Shown piece by piece: positions 1 to 8,400 of a DNA stretch of 64,000 nucleotides. The translations under genes were made by a program, and so were the position numbers. The number at the start of each line of letters is the position of its first letter. Within the stretch, counting starts at the first letter, position 1. The DNA comes from Mesorhizobium sp. L2C084A000. Its GTDB lineage: Bacteria; Pseudomonadota; Alphaproteobacteria; Rhizobiales; Rhizobiaceae. The notes below the pieces were generated by a model. The model was not told where the DNA came from. It ran no database searches and saw only the letters and a list, made by a program, of their open reading frames with translations. Location: NCBI RefSeq assembly GCF_000502875.1, contig NZ_AYWX01000001.1:49929-113928 (forward strand), written 5' to 3'.

Positions 1-39
1 TACTTCGCGACCGATCACCTTACTCAAGTGCCATCCCCG

Positions 40-73
40 GCCCCCGCCGTGCTGTATCGCATACTGCGGGGGC
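40..73. other. GC-rich inverted repeat left of the ABC exporter genes
   Basis: Perfect 8-bp arms GCCCCCGC (40-47) and GCGGGGGC (66-73) flank an 18-nt loop, and a run of seven or more T lies about 15 bases further on. It could be a terminator for a gene left of the window or part of a leader for the exporter. The distance from the stem to the T-run makes a classical intrinsic terminator doubtful. No gene can be supported in bases 1-239. Confidence 0.3.
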
Positions 74-239
74 GAGGGCATAGCCAGAGTTTTTTTCGGA
101 CAAGAAGCGTCCAGTGGAGAACATGGATCTTGCTCGGGCGGTTGCCGCAAAGTCAACATTATCAAAAGCTAAAGTAAGCTAGACAGCATGCGTTCAGTTT
201 TGCCGCAGTTGACTCTGCTCCCCACCGCGTTACGACGCA

Positions 240-1139
240 ATGCGTTGCCATATGCCCATCGAAATGGCTATTAGAGACGGGCTTGGTGGTTCGCTATGGC
301 CAGCGAAGAATAATGCGCCAGAACAACGGATTGCGATACTCCCAGCTATGATTGCGGCACTAAACGGCGCTTTTGACGACATCTCAAAGGCCATGAGATT
401 ACACCGGGTCTGGATTGCGCTTGCCCATGAGGACATCGGCGACCAGCACAGACGCACGACGCTCGGCCCGCTTTGGATGCTGGTCAATTATCTGGCATTC
501 ATCGGCACTTTCATCTTCGTTTTCAAGACCAAGGACACGGATTCGGCCGGATACACGGCCTATGCCTCGATCGGCCTAGTTGTCTGGTTCTACCTTATGG
601 AGATGATCAGCCTGAGCGTGCCCCTGTTCTCGCGCGAAGCCAGTTTCATTCAAGGTACGAGGCTGCCACTCTTCGTGTATGTGATGCGGCTGACGGTGCA
701 ATGTATCATCCGAGCGAGCTATTCGGTCGCGGGTTGCATCGTCATCCTGCTGCTGAGCGGTTTGGGAATCAGCGCTGAGTGGCTTTTGTCGATCCCGGGG
801 TTGTTGCTGATTGTGCTCGCGACCCCTGCAATCGTAATGGTTTTCGCATTCCTGGGCGCATTCTTTCCCGATGCTCAGTTCATCGTCGGCAACATCATGC
901 GAGTCGGCACGTTTCTTACGCCAGTCTTCTGGGCCTATCATGGGCAAGGCGGTATACAGAACTATGCCTATCATTGGAATCCGTTCACATATTTCCTGGA
1001 AGTGGTGCGTGCGCCAATCGCGAGCGGCGAATTCCCAACCCATCCCTTTGTTGTGACAGCCTACATCTCCTTGGCTTTCTGGGCGGTTGCGTTGCTGCTG
1101 CTGGGCGGATATCGCAAGCGCGTCGTTTTCCTGATCTGA
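240..1139 (+). CDS. ABC-2 type polysaccharide exporter permease (Wzm/KpsM-like)
   Basis: This is the membrane subunit of an ABC exporter that moves a lipid-linked polysaccharide or glycolipid across the inner membrane. The product has about six hydrophobic spans, near residues 80-95, 107-128, 146-173, 186-208, 215-232 and 272-290. Before the first span is the family-typical RRTTLGPLW stretch (71-79). The ATPase gene follows after 7 bp, giving the usual permease-ATPase pair. The start is uncertain: about 36 residues precede the region where family members normally begin, so ATG 348 is a good alternative, and no strong ribosome-binding site is seen at either. The pair is divergent in strand from the large Wzx/Wzy-type locus that follows, so it may serve a second polymer such as an O-antigen. 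Confidence 0.85.
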   Translation: MRCHMPIEMAIRDGLGGSLWPAKNNAPEQRIAILPAMIAALNGAFDDISKAMRLHRVWIALAHEDIGDQHRRTTLGPLWMLVNYLAFIGTFIFVFKTKDTDSAGYTAYASIGLVVWFYLMEMISLSVPLFSREASFIQGTRLPLFVYVMRLTVQCIIRASYSVAGCIVILLLSGLGISAEWLLSIPGLLLIVLATPAIVMVFAFLGAFFPDAQFIVGNIMRVGTFLTPVFWAYHGQGGIQNYAYHWNPFTYFLEVVRAPIASGEFPTHPFVVTAYISLAFWAVALLLLGGYRKRVVFLI

Positions 1140-1146
1140 GCTCAAA

Positions 1147-1887
1147 ATGATTTCCATCAAGCTGGACAATGTCAGCCTCGCCTACCGCCTCTACGAAAAA
1201 TTGACGCTTACGGCGCCTGACCGGCGCCTGGGTGGTCTTGGAGGCAAAATCGGACGATCCGGCGGCAAGCAGGTCGTGCAGGCGCTGGAAGATGTCAGCT
1301 TTGAACTCAAAGCGGGCGACCGTTTGGGCTTGGTCGGCCCAAACGGGGCCGGCAAGACGACACTGCTCAAGGTGTTGTACGGCATCTATCAGCCATCGGC
1401 CGGCACAGTAGCCATTGAAGGCAAAGTCGACGCTTTGTTCAACATCAACATAGGATTTCGCCCCGAAGCGACGGGGCGGCGAAACATTGTTCTGAGGGGT
1501 TTGATCAGCGGGTGGACCGAGGCCGAGATCCAAGAAAAAATGCCGGAGATCATCGCCTTCAGCGAACTTGGCGACTTTATCGATGTCCCCTTCAAAACCT
1601 ATAGCCAGGGTATGGCCGCTCGCCTTGCTTTCTCAGCGGCTACAGCCCTTGACCCCGAAATTCTGCTGATGGACGAGTGGATCGGCGCCGGCGACGCCCA
1701 ATTTCAAGAAAAAGCCAAGCGACGCATGGATGAACTGGCAGAGAAGGCAGGCATCATCGTCCTGGCGACCCACAATGAGAGCCTGCTCGAAAGCGTATGT
1801 ACGAAGAGAATGACGCTTAAGAACGGAAGGGTCGAAGCCTTCACGACGAAACCTGCAGAGAGGGCTGGAACGCGAGCTAAGTCTTAA
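1147..1887 (+). CDS. ABC transporter ATPase for polysaccharide export (Wzt/KpsT-like)
   Basis: This nucleotide-binding subunit powers the permease encoded just upstream. The 246-residue product shows Walker A GPNGAGKT (64-71), the signature YSQGM (152-156), Walker B ILLMDEW (172-178) and an H-loop ATHN near 201-204. The N-terminal insertion before Walker A is typical of polysaccharide-export ATPases. It stops soon after the ATPase core and lacks the long C-terminal carbohydrate-binding domain of O-antigen Wzt proteins, so chain-length-independent recognition like KpsT or TagH is more likely. The last 20 residues are basic and polar. It converges with the acyltransferase gene that ends at 2011, with 123 bp between them and no clear terminator. 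Confidence 0.88.
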   Translation: MISIKLDNVSLAYRLYEKLTLTAPDRRLGGLGGKIGRSGGKQVVQALEDVSFELKAGDRLGLVGPNGAGKTTLLKVLYGIYQPSAGTVAIEGKVDALFNINIGFRPEATGRRNIVLRGLISGWTEAEIQEKMPEIIAFSELGDFIDVPFKTYSQGMAARLAFSAATALDPEILLMDEWIGAGDAQFQEKAKRRMDELAEKAGIIVLATHNESLLESVCTKRMTLKNGRVEAFTTKPAERAGTRAKS

Positions 1888-2010
1888 GGTACTCTTCCCG
1901 GATACTATATGCTCGCAGTTCAGATTCCCAATTCGTCGCACCTGCTGCGGTTGAGTATGCCAACGTTGCGCCCTGTGGACGTTACTAAAATGAATTGCGC
2001 GCGCGATTGG

Positions 2011-3129
2011 TCAACTGCCTGCTAGAGATCGCCTGGACAAGCGTTTCGCGAGGCCCATGCCGGGCCGCTCGATGTATCGATAGCTCACCAGCGCCAAAGG
2101 AATCAATACAGCAAGAGTGCAGATGGTCGAGACGAAGAACGGGACGGATGCGCCGCTGAATGCTGAATAGATCGTGCGATACAGGCCGCACCTCTCCAAG
2201 CCGACCAGAACAACAGGGTGCCAGAGATAGAGGCTGAAGCTGGCGTTCCCGAGGGTCATTGCAACTCGGTTCACGAACCATCTTGCCGGATGAAGAGAAA
2301 CTCCGACTACTGCTCCAGCTAGAGCGACCGCCCACGCTACGCGCCCGCCTAAACCAGGGATGTAGGCAGAAAAGTCGATCAGGCCGATGACCGCCAATAA
2401 ACTGACGCCAAATACTGCCTGACCGGCCAGAGGGGAGGTTTGACGAAGCTTAAGCCAAACGTGATATCCGGCTATGCCGGCTGCAAAATTCACCATGTGG
2501 CCAACCAGCGAATATCCACCAAATGCCGCGATTGGCCCTGTTGTCCCTTGGAACGCAGCATCCCAGCTAACTGTGACGAACACGACCACGGCTAGGAAGA
2601 CCAGTGAGCGCGTAAGATCGGTCACTGCAAAAACCAGCAATGGCAGAATGGCATAGAAGGCCATTTCGATGCCGATCGTCCACGAGGCCATGACGTAGCC
2701 GGTCACATACTGGGGCGTCAGATTGAAGATGAACAGTGCAGAGCTGACGACGTACCCGAGAGCAAACGGCGAGGTGGGAAACTGCGCGGCGCCAAACATC
2801 CAGTAGAGTGGGAAATAGAACGCCATCATGAAATAAAACAGCGGCGCAATCCGAAGGAAGCGGCGCAAGTAGTATTCCCGCAGATCATCCCGCGAGCCAA
2901 TCTTGCTGCTATAACCGACAAACAATCCGAAAGCGCTGACGATAAAGAACAGCGGCACGCCATAGCCAAAGTGCGATCGGACGAATCCTAGATAATGGGG
3001 AATCTCCAGCTTCGTGAGCCAGACCATGTGAAAGAGTACAATCGATAGCGCCGCGTAGCAGCGCATTGCAAGAAGGCCTGGCAGATCAATCCGCGCGGTC
3101 TTGTTTTCGGGGCGTATCTCCGTATTCAT
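2011..3129 (-). CDS. membrane acyltransferase family 3 (OafA-like)
   Basis: This is a polytopic membrane protein of about 372 residues that is expected to transfer acetyl or another acyl group to surface polysaccharide. Features of the family include the conserved His in LSIVLFHMVW near the N-terminus, the RRFLRIAPLFYF stretch before a hydrophobic span, about ten membrane segments, and a short cytoplasmic C-terminus. The start is placed at ATG 3129 (MNTEIRPENK) rather than the in-frame ATG at 3234. The extra 35 residues are Arg-rich and unlike the family, and the downstream start leads straight into the first conserved block. It is the last gene of the long minus-strand polysaccharide locus. 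The substrate cannot be told from sequence. Confidence 0.85.
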   Translation of the reverse strand: MNTEIRPENKTARIDLPGLLAMRCYAALSIVLFHMVWLTKLEIPHYLGFVRSHFGYGVPLFFIVSAFGLFVGYSSKIGSRDDLREYYLRRFLRIAPLFYFMMAFYFPLYWMFGAAQFPTSPFALGYVVSSALFIFNLTPQYVTGYVMASWTIGIEMAFYAILPLLVFAVTDLTRSLVFLAVVVFVTVSWDAAFQGTTGPIAAFGGYSLVGHMVNFAAGIAGYHVWLKLRQTSPLAGQAVFGVSLLAVIGLIDFSAYIPGLGGRVAWAVALAGAVVGVSLHPARWFVNRVAMTLGNASFSLYLWHPVVLVGLERCGLYRTIYSAFSGASVPFFVSTICTLAVLIPLALVSYRYIERPGMGLAKRLSRRSLAGS

Positions 3130-3462
3130 TCCGTCTCGCTTGTAACTCAAACCAACTCGTCCTACTGTCTGTCTGGGGTACCCGCGACCATTCGCTTTTC
3201 TTCGGCTCCGACCTAAGCTTTCACCGATCCCCATACACTCGCTGCCTCAACCGCCGCCGGCTTATTACCTCGGCACGTTCACGGCCTTTCGCAAGCTTGC
3301 ATGAAAGCCGTCGCTGCCGCATGTCGCCATGTAATCGGGCTCCCGAAGATCGTTGGCAAGAGGTAGGTGTCCGAGGCCTTCCAATTGGGCTGTCCTTCCC
3401 GACCGAGTGCGAGAGCTACTTCAAAGCTGTAGAGTATAACACCGACTAAGCAGAAAAATTCT
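3130..3462. other. 333-bp intergenic region
   Basis: This gap lies between the methyltransferase stop (3463) and the acyltransferase start (3129). No gene is supported, and I see no clear repeat or terminator. It is long enough to hold an independent promoter for the acyltransferase gene. Confidence 0.5.
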
Positions 3463-4194
3463 TTAGCGGGCGTGTTTCCGTGCCAAATATACTTCTGTAA
3501 ATTCGCCTACTATTCCGTGCCAGTGATCGTGAAAACGGCACACCTCGACGTCCATTCCTGACCACCGGTGGATCAGTTCTGGAAGGTCATAGCCGTAGTG
3601 AAATGTTACCAGCGAACCAGCATCGCTAACCGGATTCCCATGATATTCCGGCTCGCCGGTGTGCTGGATCGTTCCGTCCGGCCTGTAGAGCGCACGGCGC
3701 TCACTGTCGATCTTGCCCTTGTAGGTGGGAACGGTGAACAGGTAAGCGCCGCCTGGTTTCAGGGTGCGGACAATCTCCTTTGTCACCCGCTCCGGCATAT
3801 TCACATGCTCCATGACATCAAGTGTAACGACGACATCGAAAGTCGCATCACCAAATGTCTGCGCCTCCAAGTTCTCGTTTCGGAAGCCCTTGACGGACGA
3901 GCCCAAACGCTCTCCGGGAAAGTACTGCGATTCAACATACCCGGCACATTCCCGCTTCAACTTCGGAGAAATCCCGCGGGGAGTGGGAGAGGATTCATGA
4001 ATAACAAGGTTGCGCCAACGAGGGATATGTCGCGTGAGCGTAAGAGCCAAAGCGCGCTCGCGCGGGATCGATCCACATCTGGAGCAGAGCAGATGATCAC
4101 GATACCAATCATAGTTGGCGGAAAACTCGACATTGGCTTCACAGATTGGGCAGTAACCTGCCCGGCGGTAAACTGGATGAGAATCGGAATTCAT
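3463..4194 (-). CDS. class I SAM-dependent methyltransferase with N-terminal zinc-ribbon-like Cys pairs
   Basis: The 243-residue product has a methyltransferase core. A DVVVTLDVMEHV segment (about 120-131) matches motif II/post-II of class I enzymes, followed by RTLKPGGAYLFTVP. Two CxxC pairs, CPIC (15-18) and CSRC (37-40), sit before the core and probably bind zinc. The glycine-rich SAM loop is not obvious, so cofactor binding may be divergent. Its place among glycosyltransferase, pyruvyl transferase and acyltransferase genes suggests it methylates a sugar or a lipid-linked glycan. This target is inference; no acceptor motif is visible. Confidence 0.75.
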   Translation of the reverse strand: MNSDSHPVYRRAGYCPICEANVEFSANYDWYRDHLLCSRCGSIPRERALALTLTRHIPRWRNLVIHESSPTPRGISPKLKRECAGYVESQYFPGERLGSSVKGFRNENLEAQTFGDATFDVVVTLDVMEHVNMPERVTKEIVRTLKPGGAYLFTVPTYKGKIDSERRALYRPDGTIQHTGEPEYHGNPVSDAGSLVTFHYGYDLPELIHRWSGMDVEVCRFHDHWHGIVGEFTEVYLARKHAR

Positions 4195-4269
4195 GGAGCA
4201 CCATCAGGATTTTCAAAAAACGAAGCCGTAAGCAGAATGCTGCTTCGGTACGAGCTCAGCTTCACGGTG

Positions 4270-5382
4270 CTACTCTAGCCGGTGGGCAACCCCATTTTCC
4301 GAAAGGAATTGGGCAAAACGATCATATAGAACAGTGTACTTGCGCTGAAACTCATCATAGTTACCAGCCTGCACAAGCTCGTGGACGTCCAATTGTCCCA
4401 CTTTATCGACCGGGATGTGCGGGATGCTCATAAGTTCCGCCATTTCCGTCGTCCTCGAATCATGGGAAATTATGGTTGCAGGAACACCGTTGGTTAATGC
4501 GATCAGGTTTCCATGGAAGCGCGTTCCTACCGAATAGTCAAACTTCGAGATGTACGCATCCCACTCTGCCAGATCAAAGAACATTTTTGCGTCCTCTTTG
4601 ACGTGCTTTACATAGAGCGACGGATCCATTTCCATGTTCATCTGCCCGAGCACTGCCTGGGCGACCTCAAAATCATCTTCTCTCCCATCTCTGGAAAGTA
4701 GCATTTTCATTTCCGGTTCTTCGTTCTGAAGAACATATGGATATTTTTTATGAGCGGATAATTTCAAAAGATCAGCTTCAACGCGCCGGGCAGCTTCGGG
4801 ATTGGCCGAATGAAGAAATACGTTGCGTGATCCGTTCACTGCAACTCTCAGTTCGGCGTCTCTTCCTGGCCTCTTTATCTTCAAGTCCGGACGCAATTTG
4901 CGAAACAAACTTGGGCATCCAACCTCTTTGACGTTCTTTATCGCAAAGTCATTCATGACTTCAGCCGTAAAATGGCCACGCACGCCCACGGTCTTGCTGC
5001 GTTCCGATATGATACGAAGGAAGCGTTTACTGCCCTCTGGGATATCTGTGACTTTGTCACCGATGATAGAAGCTTGCGCCCCGAGGCCGGCAACCAGGCA
5101 TGGCAGCTTGGTCGGCTCGATAAAGTCAGCCAAATAGGACAAATCAAAATTTTTGAAAATGAAATTCGCTGCGGCGATAGCAATGATGTCGAAACGTTCG
5201 TTTGCTTCTTGCGGGGAATAGCCCAACCCCTGACCGAACTCTTCAAAGCGAAGTTCCTCGAATAGAGACTGCCCTATCAGAAGGTTTCCGGTGTTGTATC
5301 CAATGATTTCGAATTTCTTTTCAAAAGCAATCTGCGGATCAGGATGCGGAGCTATTGGCGCTCCCAGAAAAAGAACTCTCAC
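4270..5382 (-). CDS. polysaccharide pyruvyl transferase family protein
   Basis: The 370-residue product is expected to add a pyruvyl ketal from phosphoenolpyruvate to a sugar, giving the polymer negative charge. It carries family hallmarks: GVRGHFTAEVM in the central region, and near the C-terminus FDYSVGTRFHGNLIAL followed by a SHDSRTTEMAE stretch, which match the conserved RFH and late active-site blocks of pyruvyl transferases. It lies 54 bp downstream of the 1527-residue glycosyltransferase gene and 75 bp upstream of the methyltransferase gene on the same strand, consistent with a decoration module at the end of the locus. Substrate sugar unknown. Confidence 0.85.
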   Translation of the reverse strand: MRVLFLGAPIAPHPDPQIAFEKKFEIIGYNTGNLLIGQSLFEELRFEEFGQGLGYSPQEANERFDIIAIAAANFIFKNFDLSYLADFIEPTKLPCLVAGLGAQASIIGDKVTDIPEGSKRFLRIISERSKTVGVRGHFTAEVMNDFAIKNVKEVGCPSLFRKLRPDLKIKRPGRDAELRVAVNGSRNVFLHSANPEAARRVEADLLKLSAHKKYPYVLQNEEPEMKMLLSRDGREDDFEVAQAVLGQMNMEMDPSLYVKHVKEDAKMFFDLAEWDAYISKFDYSVGTRFHGNLIALTNGVPATIISHDSRTTEMAELMSIPHIPVDKVGQLDVHELVQAGNYDEFQRKYTVLYDRFAQFLSENGVAHRLE

Positions 5383-5436
5383 TAAAATCTCCTCGACGCT
5401 CTGTAGACATCTAATTCTCCACAGCCACCAACGTCG

Positions 5437-8400
5437 TCATTCTTGAATTGGGATACCAAATCGTTCACTGAGTTCACGGGCGTAGACGCTCGCCCGTTCA
5501 AGCGCGGCAGATCCAAGATCGTGGCTGCGGATTGTGTTGGCCTGTACCTGCCTGATCTCCTGTAGATGCCTGAGATCGAAATTTCCTATGGTTACGCTCG
5601 ACTGATGCCGCCGGTGTGAATTGAGCGAACGCGGGGAAAAAGCGATCGAACCATTTTCGAGCAGACGCAAATATGTCACCCAATCCCCGGCGTTGCGCAA
5701 CGACATGATCTCTTCGCTGTGTTTGGCCAGTGCATTCCTGAGCGCCTCCCTTCGAAACAAGACGCCACTGACGTTCGGAATGGTGTTCTTAAGGTAAAGC
5801 GCCTCGGCGATTTCCTGGCGGCCGTCCACGACGTAGGGTTTCGTCCAGCGAGACCGGTCGATGTCCGACACATAGTCGAGATAGTGTTCGGACAGAACCC
5901 GGCCGGCGCCGTCCATCTGGCGCGACTGGCAGTAGCTCATCACCACCTCCTCACGTTCGAAGGCGGGCAGAAGCTCGGCCAGAAAATCGGGATCGGCGAG
6001 GTCGTCGGCTTCGGCGATCCAGACATAATCGCCGCGCGCCATTTCGACCCCCCGCATCCATTGGCGGAATACCGAGCCTGAATTCTGCGCATTGACGACC
6101 AGCCGGTATGGGATGTCGCAACCGGCCAGAAATTCCTCGATGACTTCTACGCTTTCATCGGTCGAAGCATCGTCAAGCACGATCAACTCGTAGGGCTTTA
6201 TCGTCTGATCGACGATGGAGCCTAGACGTGCGCCCAGGTATGGGGCGTAGTTGTAGTTCGGCACGATGACCGACACCCGCGGCAGCGGCCTTTCGGCGTA
6301 AATCAGCAGGTCATGTAGGTATTGGCTGAAGCTGAATTCCTGGCGGACAATATCCCGGCCAACGCTGGCGAGACGCCGGGCTTCACTTGGATTGTCGAGC
6401 AGATTGCCAATGACCTCGGCCATCGCATCGGTGTCGAATGCCTGCACGAGGATTCCGCAATCCCGCTTCAGCAGATCCTGGAAGCCACCAGCGCCCTCAA
6501 AGGCAACGACCGGCACTGTGGCATCCAGCGCCTCAAGCACCACCGAAGGGAACGGATCTTCACGCGAGGTCAAGGCGTAGATATCAGCGGCGAAATAGTA
6601 TTCCTGCGGATTTTCCACCAATCCGACAAAGACGAAGCGGCCCTCCAGTCCCGCTTCCTTCACACGCCGCATTTGCTTGGCGTGAAAGACAGTATCGACA
6701 TGACCGACCCAGACTGCAACCGCATCCGGCCTGGATGCCATCACCTTGAGGCAAGCATCAACGAAAAGATCGAGGCCCTTGCGATGGTCGGCATAGCCCG
6801 CGCACAGTATGATGCTTGCGTTGGTCGAAAGCCCTAATCTTGCGCGGACCGCCTCGCGGACCTGCTGGCGATCATCGGCGAGATAGGGCGTACGCAGATA
6901 GAGTCCTTGCGGCCTGACTACCGACTGGCTGACCGGTTGGCCAACAAACTCTTCGAATCCGGCTTTGACGATCTCGGCTGGGAAAACGACCGTGTCAGCG
7001 CTCTCAGCAATGGCTGCGGCTGCGTCAGCAAGACCGTAGGACGCCAATATTCCGGGCAGTTCGTGGACGAGGCAAACGGTGCGGAACCCCGCCTGCTTCA
7101 GCAGCGGGACGAGCTTTCCGGATACGGTGGTATTCACGACGGCGACCTCGGCACCGTTGTTTCTAATGGTGGCCAGGCGTTTCAACACATCGGCATCGCC
7201 TTGTTCAGGCAAGTCGATCCTGTGCACGGTCGCGGCGTGGGCGAAACGGCCGAGCAGCGGCCCGTCGCCCAGCACGATGAGATCGGGCTCAAAACCAAGC
7301 CGCTTAAATCCCTTGGCCACATTGAGAGCCAGCAATTGCGCCCCATGCGGGTGGGCGTCGTGGGAAACGATTGCAATCCTTGCCTTGGAGATCCCCTTCG
7401 CCGCCTCCAAAGCGTCGCGGGTCGCTTGCAGATAGGCGTGGCCGTTAACGCTATCGGGCTCCAGGTGAGCGCCTTCCGCCCACTCGTTCCAGGCATTGAC
7501 GAAAACCAGCCGCTCGGATGGCTCGCTAATATGGGCCAAGGTGTCCTCAATAGCATTGTCCAGCCATCTGCGATACAGCGCGGGGGTGTTGTTGATGAAC
7601 ACCGTGCCACCGCGCTTGCGGCGTGCGGTATTGTCCCAGCCCGGGCAAACCGAACGGAAGAGCTTGTATTTGCGGGATGAATAGGTTTCGCTGCGTTGTG
7701 GGAATACCGACCAGTCATAGACGGTCGTGGCAAAATCCTCATGCAGCGGCGTCACTGTATGCGTGACATTTGGCGGCGCGGAATTGTTTGGCGGAAATTC
7801 CACTGCGGCATCGAACCCGTAGCGGTGGGGAGGCACAGATTCGAAGGACTGGGTGTAGGCTAGGAAAATCTCGCCAACACCATTCTCCCGGCACCAGGTC
7901 CGCCAGCGCCGCGCTGTCTCACCCGCCGCCGGGAGCAGGCTTGGTCGGTAGACCAGCAACAGCGGCTTGCCATCGATGCGGATGTAGCGAGGGTCACGGA
8001 GATAAGGCGCGACCTCGGCGATAAAGGCGAGGTCGTCCTGGGGGGAGTGATCCTGCGCGATGAGGATTTCCTGGTCCATCCCGTCCCAGCGACGCGACCA
8101 GTTCTCGTTGGCCCAGCAGACGCAGAACGGCATGTCGAGGCTCTTGTCCCCGAGCCAGTTCTCAAGCGGCTTTTCCAGAAGCCGCTTGCCGGCGAACCAA
8201 TAAAAATAGAAGCAGAAACCTTCCACGCCATAGAGCTTTGCCAGCTCTATCTGGCGGCGCTGAACTGCAGTGTCGCGCAGATCATAATACCCGAGCGCAT
8301 CCGGCACGTGCGGCTGGTGATGGCCGATAAATTGCGGCTCAGCGGGCCTCACATTGGTCCATTCGGTGAAGCCCTGCCCCCACCATTCATCGTTTTCGGG

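Noticed and set aside
40..73. Strong intrinsic terminator at the left edge
   Set aside because: The T-run is too far from the stem for a classical terminator, so it is listed only as an inverted repeat.
1..172. Open plus-strand frame reaching the left edge, possibly the end of an upstream gene
   Set aside because: Only about 57 codons are visible, the protein looks random and Arg/Gln-rich, and a GC-rich hairpin lies within it.
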